This document shows positions 52,830 to 62,524 of a stretch of 64,000 nucleotides of DNA, piece by piece. The stretch lies in NCBI GenBank assembly GCA_902537415.1, contig CACBBC010000001.1, positions 1 through 64,000 on the forward strand, in the 5' to 3' direction. The notes under the pieces were generated by a model that had not been told where the DNA came from, did no database searches, and saw nothing but the letters and a program-made list of their open reading frames with translations. Source of the stretch: an uncultured Alphaproteobacteria bacterium. Its GTDB lineage: Bacteria; Pseudomonadota; Alphaproteobacteria; Rhodobacterales; Rhodobacteraceae. Every line of letters starts with the position of its first letter. Within the stretch, counting starts at the first letter, position 1. The translations under genes and the position numbers were made by a program.

Positions 52830-53396
52830 TCAAGTACTATCTGCATCGGTGGAATCAAAGATTTTCAACCCATTTTTCCATATTTCTGTTTTTTCAATAT
52901 CTCCAAGAATTGTATAGTACGTCCAAGTGCCAGTTTTTTTTCCAAGTTTGTATTGACCTTTTTTATAGAGCCAACCATCATATGGATCTATAAAAACCCA
53001 TGGACCATCCAACTTACCATCCTTATAAGTTGCCTTTATGTAAAGCTGACCACCACTACCATACTGCTCTTTTGTGCCATTTAATATTCCAAGGGTAAAA
53101 AACTCAACCTCTTTAATTTTTCCATTCTCATGATAATATTCCCAAAGACCATCCTTCTTACCATTTTTAATTTGTCCAGTTTCTTTGAGGTGACCATTGG
53201 GCCAATAAACCTCAATTTTTCCATTGAAGGGGGTATTTGAGAATTTTTCGAAAAATTGGTTTTTTCTTTCGACCAAACTATCCCACGTTTTCGACTCAGA
53301 AAGGCATATATTTGCGGGTAAAATCATAAGCATGCAAAAAAAAACCGCAGTGAGAGTAATTAATTTTATATCTAATTTTCTGTCAATTTGAGGCAT
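52830..53396 (-). CDS. YwqK/MORN-like repeat protein, exported
   Basis: Signal peptide; WPNGHLKETGQIKNGKKDGLWEYYHENGKIKEVEFF repeats. Confidence 0.82.
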   Translation of the reverse strand: MPQIDRKLDIKLITLTAVFFCMLMILPANICLSESKTWDSLVERKNQFFEKFSNTPFNGKIEVYWPNGHLKETGQIKNGKKDGLWEYYHENGKIKEVEFFTLGILNGTKEQYGSGGQLYIKATYKDGKLDGPWVFIDPYDGWLYKKGQYKLGKKTGTWTYYTILGDIEKTEIWKNGLKIFDSTDADST

Positions 53397-53569
53397 ACTT
53401 TGTCTATTTTGAGCACTTACATTTTTCTATTAAACCAAGGTTGTTATAAAAGATAGTGTGCTAACGAAGCGTATCAAATGAAATTAATTCTAACACCTAC
53501 TAATTAAATTTGTTAAAATTTAGTGGTCTTACTATTGTCTTTTCCTGTTATTCCTAAGATAATCTTATA

Positions 53570-53902
53570 ATGTCAGATGTTTTCACTAGTGTAGTTTTGG
53601 TTACCTTTCCCTCAGAGGTCCAGTATGATAATTGGCTCATGAAATTTAGAACTTTCTATAACAAGAAAGCTATGGGGTTTCTTCGTGAAAATGGACAAAT
53701 TTCACAACGTGCTACTAGGGTCCAGGGTGATGATGTAATTAGAATAACAATTATATGGACGTACAGAGATTATGATGCATATGAAAAATGCCAAAAATTT
53801 CATAGTCAGTGGGGAAAAGTAGGAGGACAGTTTATTGCAAAAGCTTCTGGGTATAGGGGGTACGAAGTTTGGAGTGATTTAGACGTTACGTCTCCAGAAT
53901 AA
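53570..53902 (+). CDS. Small dimeric alpha/beta-barrel-like (ABM-like) protein
   Basis: TSVVLVTFPSEVQYDNWLMKFRTFYN...IIWTYRDYDAYEKCQKFHSQW. Confidence 0.55.
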   Translation: MSDVFTSVVLVTFPSEVQYDNWLMKFRTFYNKKAMGFLRENGQISQRATRVQGDDVIRITIIWTYRDYDAYEKCQKFHSQWGKVGGQFIAKASGYRGYEVWSDLDVTSPE

Positions 53903-55112
53903 TTGGAAGGCTTGCCAGCGATCTCATTGCATTATTTGGTTTCCAGGTGGCTACACCACTGGGCTTTATTATTTTTACAAGTTCTGTTAACGAGCTTACG
54001 AGAGCTGTTATCTCAGCTCTTGCCAAGGTTTGGCCTACACAATTGTGAACACCTACACCAAGAGCCAAGTGGCCTATAGTTCTTCGGGTAACGTCATATT
54101 TAAAGGGGTTTTCCCATACTTCAGGATCAGTATTTGCTGAGCCTAAAACACAAAGTATTTTTGTTCCCTCTTCTATAGTTACACCAGATACTTCCGTATC
54201 TATAGCAGATGTACGGCAAAAAGCCTTAACAGGGCTTGTTAATCGTAAAGATTCTTCTACTGCATTACCTACTAATAATTTATTATCTTTTACTAATTGA
54301 AACTGTTCTGGATTATCTGTAAAACACCATAATAAATTTCCAATTGCACTCACCGTGGTATCAATGCCTGCAGATAATAACGATCTCACTAACATTCCCG
54401 CTAACTGATCCTCTTCTGATTTTTCTGCAGTGCTACGATAAATATCTTTTGCAAGGCCATCTCCGTCAATATTTTCTTCAAGGCATTGCTTATTTATTTT
54501 TTCAAGGACGGAAAGTCCTTTAGCCATTGCATCTTTACGAAACTCGTTATCAGGCCCAAGGGCATTGAAAACCATAGCCCCGTAGCCTAACAACGTTTCC
54601 TTATCGATCTTTTTTAAGCCTACAGCTTCCGGGAATACCCTAGTTGGAAACATCTCAGCTAAATCAGAGATACCATCTATCTCTTTTTTTTGTAATAATT
54701 CACTTATCAATTTGTCAGCACTTTTTTTAAAAAAATCTTTAAGTTGAGATATTTTATTTGGTGACAGCGCTCGAGTTAGAAAACGCCTATTTTTTGTGTG
54801 CTCAGGCGGATCAACTTCTAATACCATAGATGGAGGTCTCCATGGCTTCTCCAGCTTGAAATCTTGGATTCCCACCCCTCTGGAAGAAACAAACCTTTTG
54901 TGGTCCGAGAAGACTTCCTTTGTTTCCTTATACCGCCCGCACGCTAGCATTTTATATTTATTAAGGTAGACAAAAGGCCCTCTTTCACGCAGGGCGCTAA
55001 AAAATGGTTCTGGATTTAGTAATACTTCCTTTGAATACGGATCAATATCCCATGCTGTAACATTTTGAGGAACCGCGATTGCTTTATGCCCTTGAAAAAG
55101 CTCCATGGACAA
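53886..55112 (-). CDS. Cytochrome P450
   Basis: VDPPEHTKNRRFLTRALSP; AGIDTTVSAIGN; EESLRLTSP; HLALGVGVHNCVGQTLARAEI heme loop. Confidence 0.9.
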   Translation of the reverse strand: MSMELFQGHKAIAVPQNVTAWDIDPYSKEVLLNPEPFFSALRERGPFVYLNKYKMLACGRYKETKEVFSDHKRFVSSRGVGIQDFKLEKPWRPPSMVLEVDPPEHTKNRRFLTRALSPNKISQLKDFFKKSADKLISELLQKKEIDGISDLAEMFPTRVFPEAVGLKKIDKETLLGYGAMVFNALGPDNEFRKDAMAKGLSVLEKINKQCLEENIDGDGLAKDIYRSTAEKSEEDQLAGMLVRSLLSAGIDTTVSAIGNLLWCFTDNPEQFQLVKDNKLLVGNAVEESLRLTSPVKAFCRTSAIDTEVSGVTIEEGTKILCVLGSANTDPEVWENPFKYDVTRRTIGHLALGVGVHNCVGQTLARAEITALVSSLTELVKIIKPSGVATWKPNNAMRSLASLPIILET

Positions 55113-55156
55113 ATTATCAGCCTATACAATAACTAAATCAACTTCTTTTTATCTTA

Positions 55157-55381
55157 TTATTCTTTAGGACGCTTAAACACATATTCGGTCAAAGCTCTTC
55201 CTCCACCAACGCGACTAGCACTTACTAATTCCCAACCTTGGTCACCATATTTATTCAAAGAGGGTGCAAAATTTCCTTGTCGCAATTGATCGGCATATAA
55301 TTCATCATCTTTTGCCAGATCCTGTAAGCTTTTCAAGCTTCTTACGTTCTCGACCAATACTAGGTATTCCCATTTTATCAT
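55157..55381 (-). CDS. DUF4177-like small protein
   Basis: MIKWEYLVLVE...LNKYGDQGWELVSASRVGGGRALTEYVFKRP. Confidence 0.7.
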   Translation of the reverse strand: MIKWEYLVLVENVRSLKSLQDLAKDDELYADQLRQGNFAPSLNKYGDQGWELVSASRVGGGRALTEYVFKRPKE

Positions 55382-55470
55382 TTATTAGCTCCATCTAATC
55401 ATATATTAGTAACGACCTAATTACCCCACTTTGTAGAGTGATGAAAACATCATTGATTATTGGTTTAAGC

Positions 55471-55869
55471 CTAGTGGAAGTTTTCCCGAACACTTTTTGA
55501 CATTAGCATAGTGAGTACTACCCCCTGCATAATAAAAAATAGAGGGGAAATAATGTAAAAAGTAAAGATGTAAAAATAATCTTGTTTAATTTGCATTGGA
55601 TTAAAGAGCTCGCTTATAAATCCTAGAAAAACAAAAAGTAGGACCAACGGTATATAGGTCAATCTACCTAAATTTTTTAGCTTTATAAGAAAAAATGCAT
55701 TAAACATGTAAATAATGGAAAAAACCAGGAATAAAATATTTCCAACATCGGTAACATACTCTCCGCTTCCGCTTGTATGCATTACAGTAGAATTATAACC
55801 ACCCCATAAAACTATCAGTAAGAATAGGAGCAATTTCACTAAGACCGCTTTCATAAAATCATTTTTCAT
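55471..55869 (-). CDS. Hypothetical membrane protein
   Basis: 132-aa ORF with four hydrophobic segments. Confidence 0.55.
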   Translation of the reverse strand: MKNDFMKAVLVKLLLFLLIVLWGGYNSTVMHTSGSGEYVTDVGNILFLVFSIIYMFNAFFLIKLKNLGRLTYIPLVLLFVFLGFISELFNPMQIKQDYFYIFTFYIISPLFFIMQGVVLTMLMSKSVRENFH

Positions 55870-55878
55870 TGATGTGTT

Positions 55879-56238
55879 TTAAATGGACATTTGGCAATGC
55901 GCTGATCGCGAAAACTTCCAATCAGCAAATTTATTATAAACTAAGGTAAGTATAGATCGCACCCCAGGGACTGCACATATTAACGCTAATAGACGCCACC
56001 TGGGAAGTTTTCTCCAAATAGCTATAAAAGCATCAACTCCAATATATATAGTTCCTGTTTGGTCAGAAACATGCAACCTTCTTAGCGCATCTCTCTGAGA
56101 CACATTGATCTTCTTCAGATGCTGTGGCTCATTTGCTATGTCACACCAAATAAAAGTTGTGGGAGGGCTGATCTTCATATAGTGACCTATTTCCCTGCTG
56201 CAAAGACCACACTTTCCATCATAAAATACTGTAATCAT
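55879..56238 (-). CDS. DUF393 / DCC-type thiol-disulfide oxidoreductase family
   Basis: ITVFYDGKCGLCSREIGHYM; likely start MITVFYDG at 56238. Confidence 0.85.
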   Translation of the reverse strand: MITVFYDGKCGLCSREIGHYMKISPPTTFIWCDIANEPQHLKKINVSQRDALRRLHVSDQTGTIYIGVDAFIAIWRKLPRWRLLALICAVPGVRSILTLVYNKFADWKFSRSAHCQMSI

Positions 56239-56344
56239 GAATTTCTCCTGACGATGAAATAGGGTAAGATTTATGAACGTCAATAGATCGTTTATCATTT
56301 AATTTATGGAAAGCAAACTTAGCCATATCCTTACCACTAATCAT

Positions 56345-57094
56345 TTATTCAACTAGTAGAAAGTCTACCCCGCCCAAATGAATATTATTGTTTATTAAAA
56401 CCCCTCTACTTGCCGCTCTTTTTTCTATTTCCAACCTTTTTCCTGTATGAATTTGAAAGGCTGATATATGTTCAGATTGTGACTGAGTATTTATAACAAA
56501 GTTTATACTTGATCCTGATAAATCGATCGAAGTTCCATCTGCTGCTCTTTTCCTACCTAGGGCTCTTTCCCAATTGCATAATAAATTATTTGGATCTGGA
56601 CTGCAGATGTTAACGCCAGAAAAGTGACTCACCAGCGATTTATTTATGTCTTTCTCCCATTCCCTTCCAGCCCAGAGCCAAGAAGAAGCAGGCTTCATAT
56701 TATCGATCGACAAAATAGCGCCTCCAACTTCTTTTGGATGCAGATGAAGCGCTTGTCCATGAATACCGTCAGTCTTACGATTTTCGTGCCAAACAATATC
56801 CAATTCTAAAGTTTTTAGCCTTTTTCGTTCTTTATCTAAATCTAGTGAGTCAACAATAACCATGTAGCCTCCGTCACCGTCTCTTTTTTTGAGAAAGCGC
56901 TCCGCCGCTGTATTATCTTTTACAGGAGTCACTAGCTCTAAAAATGTATCTCCCAGAGGAATAAGAACATTTTTTAGGCCAAATATAATTAACTCTGGGT
57001 CACTGAATGTTCTTCTAAGTTCGAAAAGGTCACAAATGCTATCCGCTAGTGGGTCTATTTCGCTTGTAGCAATGACCAATTGTCTTAATCGCAT
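56345..57094 (-). CDS. VOC family / glyoxalase-like domain protein
   Basis: MRLRQLVIATSEIDPLADSICDLF; VLIPLGDTFLELVTPVKDNTAAERFLKKRDGDGGYMVIVDS; likely start at 57094. Confidence 0.8.
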   Translation of the reverse strand: MRLRQLVIATSEIDPLADSICDLFELRRTFSDPELIIFGLKNVLIPLGDTFLELVTPVKDNTAAERFLKKRDGDGGYMVIVDSLDLDKERKRLKTLELDIVWHENRKTDGIHGQALHLHPKEVGGAILSIDNMKPASSWLWAGREWEKDINKSLVSHFSGVNICSPDPNNLLCNWERALGRKRAADGTSIDLSGSSINFVINTQSQSEHISAFQIHTGKRLEIEKRAASRGVLINNNIHLGGVDFLLVE

Positions 57095-57218
57095 ATTAAA
57101 ATCCAAAAAAAATTTATTACAAAATAGAGTACAAAATAAAAGTTCAGCTATAAAGTGATTTAACAGATACACTTAAGTTTGATACGGTTTTTTAGATCAG
57201 AAAAAATAAACTTATATT

Positions 57219-57434
57219 ATGAAAATGCAAAACCTAAATCAGATTAGCTTTCTAGATTGGTGGATACTTATCCCTTTAAGCATAGTTATGTATTTAGTTT
57301 TTCACATATTTGCTTATTTCTTTTTAAATGTTCTCAATCACAAGCTTAACGCGAAAGCCAAAGTAGCAGTTCAGTTTATTGGCTATACGATTATTATTAC
57401 TCTGATGTTACTTTCATTACTGTCGTTTTTCTAA
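57219..57434 (+). CDS. Small membrane protein (71 aa)
   Basis: Two TM segments: WWILIPLSIVMYLVFHIFAYFFL and VAVQFIGYTIIITLMLLSLLSF. Confidence 0.5.
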   Translation: MKMQNLNQISFLDWWILIPLSIVMYLVFHIFAYFFLNVLNHKLNAKAKVAVQFIGYTIIITLMLLSLLSFF

Positions 57435-57637
57435 TTACCAATTATATTCAATGCCCAGTGTACCTTCAGCATTTGTATACAAAATAGAATTTTTTTGGTA
57501 TCGTGTCGATCCAAGGGTTCGCGAAACAAATCCTTTGTGGTTATAAAAACGAGCAGCAACCTTTGTACTTTCCTCCCTAACTAGGCTGTAGGGGGACGCG
57601 GCCTTTTTTAGTACAGGATATATATTTAGAAAACGCA

Positions 57638-58843
57638 TCAAAAGGAAGAAATCTCAATTTGCATCTCTTTTATTTCTCTGAATCGAATGCGATTAGCAAC
57701 CTCTGGTTCTTTTAAAAGATTTATTTCTCTAAATGAGGACATTAGGCTTTGAAACGCAACTTTTGCCTCTACACGAGCAAGATTAATTCCCGCACAGATA
57801 TGAATACCTAGTCCAAAAGATAAATGTCTATTTGGCGATCTCGATATATCGAAGGTTTCCGGCTTAAAAAATTGCAAAGGGTCTCGGTTTGCTCCAGCAA
57901 TAATCATGTGAACTGATGTTCCCTTCGGAATTACTACATCTCCTAGCTTTGTTTTTTCCGAACATCGCCGATTATTAATTTGAATTGGTGGTTGGAACCG
58001 CAAAATTTCTTCAATGGCTGTATCAATTCTTCTGGGTTCTTTTTGCAACAATTTATATTGATCCTTATGATTAATAAGCTCATTCAAGCCATGGGATAGC
58101 ATATTTGTTGAAGTTTCATGTCCCGCATTCAGCATAAAAATGCATTGATGAAGCAATTCCGTCTCAGACAATTCCAGACCTTCAGCTTCAATCAAAAGTG
58201 AAAGAACTTCGTTAGCTTTGTTAATTTTTTTGTGAGTTTTTCGAAATTTTATTTGATCCTTTAGATATTGCTTGAAGTTTATAACAGCAGTTGAACCCTC
58301 ATCGAATTGTTTATGTGTAAGTTTTGGTTCCAAAGCTCCAAGTATCTTGTGTGCCCAATCTCTTATCAAATGCCGATCCTCGCTTGGCACCCCCAAAACG
58401 CTACAAACAACATCTACCGGCAGTCGAAAAGAAAAATCCGAAACAAAATCAAACTTTTTTTTCGCGTGCATCATGATTAAGTAACCATCTACTAATCTGT
58501 TAATATTCCTCTCTAAACCAAGAATTGATTTGGGAGTAAAAGCCTGCTGAAAAATTTTTCGTATTCTTGTGTGATCCGGTGGATCAACAAAAACGACTGA
58601 GGTTGTATGGTGTTCAAAAAGGGGTGATGAACCAAATTTTTCCGCAAATTCGGTTCTTTTGTCAGAGCTCCAAACTTTAAAATTTCGATAGACTCCTACA
58701 AGATCTTTGTACCTTGTTAAAATATAAGACCCATCAGAGTTTTTATGAATAGGTGATTTGTCTCGGAGTAGATTATAGTACTTATAAACGTTGTTAATAA
58801 AGTCGCTTGGAGGGTTGTAAAGGTCAAAAGATTCGATGCTCAT
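57638..58843 (-). CDS. Cytochrome P450
   Basis: VDPPDHTRIRKIFQQAFTP; AGHETSTNMLSHG; EEILRFQPPI; HLSFGLGIHICAGINLARVE heme loop; start MSIESF at 58843. Confidence 0.92.
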   Translation of the reverse strand: MSIESFDLYNPPSDFINNVYKYYNLLRDKSPIHKNSDGSYILTRYKDLVGVYRNFKVWSSDKRTEFAEKFGSSPLFEHHTTSVVFVDPPDHTRIRKIFQQAFTPKSILGLERNINRLVDGYLIMMHAKKKFDFVSDFSFRLPVDVVCSVLGVPSEDRHLIRDWAHKILGALEPKLTHKQFDEGSTAVINFKQYLKDQIKFRKTHKKINKANEVLSLLIEAEGLELSETELLHQCIFMLNAGHETSTNMLSHGLNELINHKDQYKLLQKEPRRIDTAIEEILRFQPPIQINNRRCSEKTKLGDVVIPKGTSVHMIIAGANRDPLQFFKPETFDISRSPNRHLSFGLGIHICAGINLARVEAKVAFQSLMSSFREINLLKEPEVANRIRFREIKEMQIEISSF

Positions 58844-58866
58844 ATACTCAAGTTTATAAGATGATT

Positions 58867-59469
58867 TCAATTAATTGTAGTAATAATCCATTTTCCATTC
58901 TGATAAGACTCGGTTTGGACTACAGTCCCATGCACGTCAAACTTTTCCCATAAACCGTCTTTATGACCGCCGATAAAGAATTGTTTCTCCTTAATATTTG
59001 CATTTAAAAAATAATATAGCCATGGTCCGTCCTTCTTTCCGTTAGCAAACTGACCCTCAGATTTCTTTATTCCACTTAAATAATATTCGATCCAGTTCCC
59101 TACTTTTTTCCCGTCCAACAAATCTCCAACAATTTTCAGTTGACCGTTGGGGTGATAGGACTCAATGTGTCCAGAAAAAGGAATATTAGAAAACTTTCTG
59201 TAAAAAGTATCGTCTCTTTTGACAATTTCATCGATCTGAATTGAAACTTTTTTCTCAGAAGGCACTCCAGCCTTTGGAGAAATTTTTTCATCTTGTGTTT
59301 CACCACTGTCATCTGGTTTATCCTGGATATAACTGTCTAATTGACCAAAAACCCAATCTACAAAACTGTTAGTAAGTGTTTGAAAAAAAAATCCAGGTTC
59401 AGCCACACTAACCCTAGGGTTGAGGAAACTGAAAAAAAGTATAAAAAATAAAAGGCTATATGTTTTCAT
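58867..59469 (-). CDS. YwqK/MORN-like repeat protein, exported
   Basis: Signal peptide; YHPNGQLKIVGDLLDGKKVGNWIEYYLSG, NGKKDGPWLYYFLN repeats. Confidence 0.82.
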   Translation of the reverse strand: MKTYSLLFFILFFSFLNPRVSVAEPGFFFQTLTNSFVDWVFGQLDSYIQDKPDDSGETQDEKISPKAGVPSEKKVSIQIDEIVKRDDTFYRKFSNIPFSGHIESYHPNGQLKIVGDLLDGKKVGNWIEYYLSGIKKSEGQFANGKKDGPWLYYFLNANIKEKQFFIGGHKDGLWEKFDVHGTVVQTESYQNGKWIITTIN

Positions 59470-59537
59470 TTCAAGATAATGAGAGAAACATTGTTAAATT
59501 GCAATTAATACTATGTTTGTCAAATGCCTAGCTAAAA

Positions 59538-61208
59538 TTATATTCTGTTGATAGCGCTTATCACAGCCTTGATTGGGGCTAGAGTAATGGACGTATCAAT
59601 CCCCACACCAAACACACTTCTACCATTTTCATCTGGAACTTTGATTTCTATGTAAGCAGCTGCTTCGGCAGTAGATCCAGAGCTTCTTGTATTTTGGCCA
59701 AAATCATTAAGCATAAAGTTTAGCTTGAAAGTATCTCTGATAGCATTTACAAAAGCGCTTATAGGACCATTGCCTGTGGAGGAAATTTTTATTTTATCCC
59801 CATTGTTATCTATGGTCGCTTCGACAAATTCGGCGTTATTGTCTTTTGAAATTTTCTTACTTTTAAATTTGATAAGAGAAAACTTACCTTTTCCTAAAAA
59901 TTCTTGCTCAAAGATATGCCAAATCATATCTGGAGTAATTTCCTTGCCCGTCTTATCAGCGATATTCTGAACTGCCTCACTAAATTGAATTTGAGCTCCT
60001 CTAGGTAGATTAATATTATGCTCTTGTTCTAATAACCAAGCAGAGCCTGCTTTTCCTGACTGGGAATTTACCCTAATGATTGCCTCATAAGTTCTACCAA
60101 TATCGCTGGGATCAATAGGCAAATATGGAACTTCCCAATGAGGTTCATTCGATTTTGAAATTGCTTCCATCCCCTTTCTAATCGCGTCCTGATGACTTCC
60201 CGAAAAGGCAGTATGTACTAAAAGGCCTGCGTAAGGGTGCCGTTGATGTACGGGTAGTTGATTACAAAACTCCGCCGTTTCAATAAGATTGTTGATATCA
60301 GAAAAATCCAGCTCTGGATTAATACCTTGGGTAAACATGTTTAGTCCTAAGGTCACTATATCTACATTTCCTGTTCGCTCCCCATTTCCAAAAAGTGTTC
60401 CTTCAACTCTATCGGCTCCCGCCATTAAACCAAGCTCAGTTGCAGCAACTCCGGTTCCTCTATCGTTATGTGGATGTAACGATAATATAACCCTATCTCT
60501 ATCTGTGAAATTATTGCTCATCCATTCAATCTGGTCAGCGTAAATATTAGGGGTAGACATCTCTACCGTTGCTGGCAAATTAATTATTACTTTGTTTTGT
60601 TTTGATGCCTCCCAGCAATCTAATACAGTCTCACAAACATCGAGTGCGTAATCTAGTTCAGTTCCTGTGAAACTTTCTGGAGAATATTGAAGGGTCAGTG
60701 CAGTATCCGGCAAATGCTTTAATCTCTCAAACACCATTGCCGCACCATCTTGTGCAATTTTCTTAACTCCCTTTTTATCTTGTTTGAAAACAACCTTACG
60801 CTGTAAAGTCGATACTGAGTTATAAAGATGTAAAATTGCCGACTTGCAACCCTCTAAAGCTTCAAAGGTCTTATCAATTAGGTGTTCTCTAGCTTGTGTA
60901 AGCACCTGTACCGTTACATCATCTGGTATAAGTTTATTATCTATTAGGTGTCGACAAAATTGAAAGTCGGTGTCAGAAGCAGACGGGAACCCGATCTCAA
61001 TCTCCTTAAAGCCCATAGAGACTAACGTTTTGAACATCCTAAGCTTGCGAGATGTATCCATTGGTTCTACCAAGGCTTGGTTTCCATCTCTTAGGTCAAC
61101 ACTGCACCAAATTGGAGGTCTTTTGATAGCTTTACTCGGCCAAGTTCGTTTATCCAAAGATATTGGGACTGATGGCTTATATTTTATGTGCTTATCGTTA
61201 ACGTCCAT
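59538..61208 (-). CDS. leuA: 2-isopropylmalate synthase
   Basis: WCSVDLRDGNQALVEPMDTSRKLRMFKTLVSMGFKEIEIGFPSAS; LHPHNDRGTGVAATELGLMAGADRVEGTLFGNGERTGN. Confidence 0.95.
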   Translation of the reverse strand: MDVNDKHIKYKPSVPISLDKRTWPSKAIKRPPIWCSVDLRDGNQALVEPMDTSRKLRMFKTLVSMGFKEIEIGFPSASDTDFQFCRHLIDNKLIPDDVTVQVLTQAREHLIDKTFEALEGCKSAILHLYNSVSTLQRKVVFKQDKKGVKKIAQDGAAMVFERLKHLPDTALTLQYSPESFTGTELDYALDVCETVLDCWEASKQNKVIINLPATVEMSTPNIYADQIEWMSNNFTDRDRVILSLHPHNDRGTGVAATELGLMAGADRVEGTLFGNGERTGNVDIVTLGLNMFTQGINPELDFSDINNLIETAEFCNQLPVHQRHPYAGLLVHTAFSGSHQDAIRKGMEAISKSNEPHWEVPYLPIDPSDIGRTYEAIIRVNSQSGKAGSAWLLEQEHNINLPRGAQIQFSEAVQNIADKTGKEITPDMIWHIFEQEFLGKGKFSLIKFKSKKISKDNNAEFVEATIDNNGDKIKISSTGNGPISAFVNAIRDTFKLNFMLNDFGQNTRSSGSTAEAAAYIEIKVPDENGRSVFGVGIDTSITLAPIKAVISAINRI

Positions 61209-61288
61209 AACTTAAAGTTACAGCAAAAAAGAATGCAATACAGCATTTTTCAACGAAAGACATAATAAAAAATAAAATTTTTCCAATT

Positions 61289-62509
61289 TTACTTTTCAAA
61301 AAATTTGTATATTGGGAACCGTACTAAGGCTACAATTAAGAAAAACAAACCCACTAGTAATCCTTCGATTGCCATAATGTTAGAAATCTCTTCAGTTGTG
61401 AAGAAAGTTGACATTAAATAAATGTTTAACGAACCGAGTGCGCCACAGCCAATAGCAATTGTAAGCAAACTGAAAGTTGAGGAACGAAGCTCTGGAGTGG
61501 AATTAAGGTAAATTATCGTACTTTGTAATGCCGAATAACAAGCCGTAGCCATTCCAAAAATCAATATAGACAAAGAATACATGTAAATCGAGTTACTTGA
61601 CGCGGATAGAGATATACATAGCAAAATAATTCCAAGGAAGGTTATAAAGCTAATTAATTTTTTATTGATCGCAATAACTGTTATAGCAGTGCCTCCTATT
61701 AGAGCTCCAATTCCTTCCAAGGATGTGAACATTCCTATATATAACTCGTTTGGATTAAATTTTTCAATAAGCAATAGACTTATCAGTGCGATGAATGGGA
61801 GGGCAAAAATATTGAAAACGAAAGTTAGAGATATTACGGATAACAAATTGACATCATCTCTTGTCTGTCCAATAACTTTTAGAAGCGACTGAGTATAGCT
61901 ATTTGTATTAGTTGTTAAAGCATCTTCTTTTTGGGTAGAGACTAAAAAAACCGAGAGGGCATAGAGAAGAAATAGAAAAAAAACACCTGCATTCAGATCA
62001 AAATAGGTCAAAAAAATACCACCAAATAAAGGTCCCAATATTCTTGTCGCGTGACTAGATAAAACATCTAAAGAAACACCGGCGGAAATTAAATCGTCGG
62101 GAAGGGCATCAGCAAGCATAGGCCTTCGAAATGAAAAATCAATACTCCATAGTGCGCCACTCACAGTCGATAGTAGCCCCAATAAAAAAACATTTATATT
62201 TTGGCCTGTTTGTGAGTAGACAAAAACAAGCAATGAGCATAAAGAACAGATTAAACTTGCACCTAAAACAACTTTCTTTTTTACTACAAATGCGCCAGCA
62301 AAACTAAATGTTACCCCAGTTGCTGCAACACCTAGCAACCTGAGCATTATTAAAAGTGCTGCTATTGAAGCGTTCCCGGTGAGTTTCCATGCAATTACTG
62401 AAAATAAGAATACTTCGAACCATCGGGCAACACTTGTAAGGAAACCTGCTAGAAATAAAATTGTAAAGGCCTTAGTTCGCCAAATCTCAAATAGAACACC
62501 AATATTCAT
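61289..62509 (-). CDS. MFS transporter
   Basis: 12-TM-like hydrophobic pattern; TKAFTILFLAGFLTSVARWFEVFLFSVIAWKLTG. Confidence 0.85.
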   Translation of the reverse strand: MNIGVLFEIWRTKAFTILFLAGFLTSVARWFEVFLFSVIAWKLTGNASIAALLIMLRLLGVAATGVTFSFAGAFVVKKKVVLGASLICSLCSLLVFVYSQTGQNINVFLLGLLSTVSGALWSIDFSFRRPMLADALPDDLISAGVSLDVLSSHATRILGPLFGGIFLTYFDLNAGVFFLFLLYALSVFLVSTQKEDALTTNTNSYTQSLLKVIGQTRDDVNLLSVISLTFVFNIFALPFIALISLLLIEKFNPNELYIGMFTSLEGIGALIGGTAITVIAINKKLISFITFLGIILLCISLSASSNSIYMYSLSILIFGMATACYSALQSTIIYLNSTPELRSSTFSLLTIAIGCGALGSLNIYLMSTFFTTEEISNIMAIEGLLVGLFFLIVALVRFPIYKFFEK

Positions 62510-62524
62510 TGAACAAAAAGGAGA

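Noticed and set aside
52830-59469. YwqK proteins as part of a toxin-antitoxin system
   Set aside because: The 'antitoxin YwqK' label is inherited annotation for MORN-like repeats; no partner toxin is seen and both have export signals.
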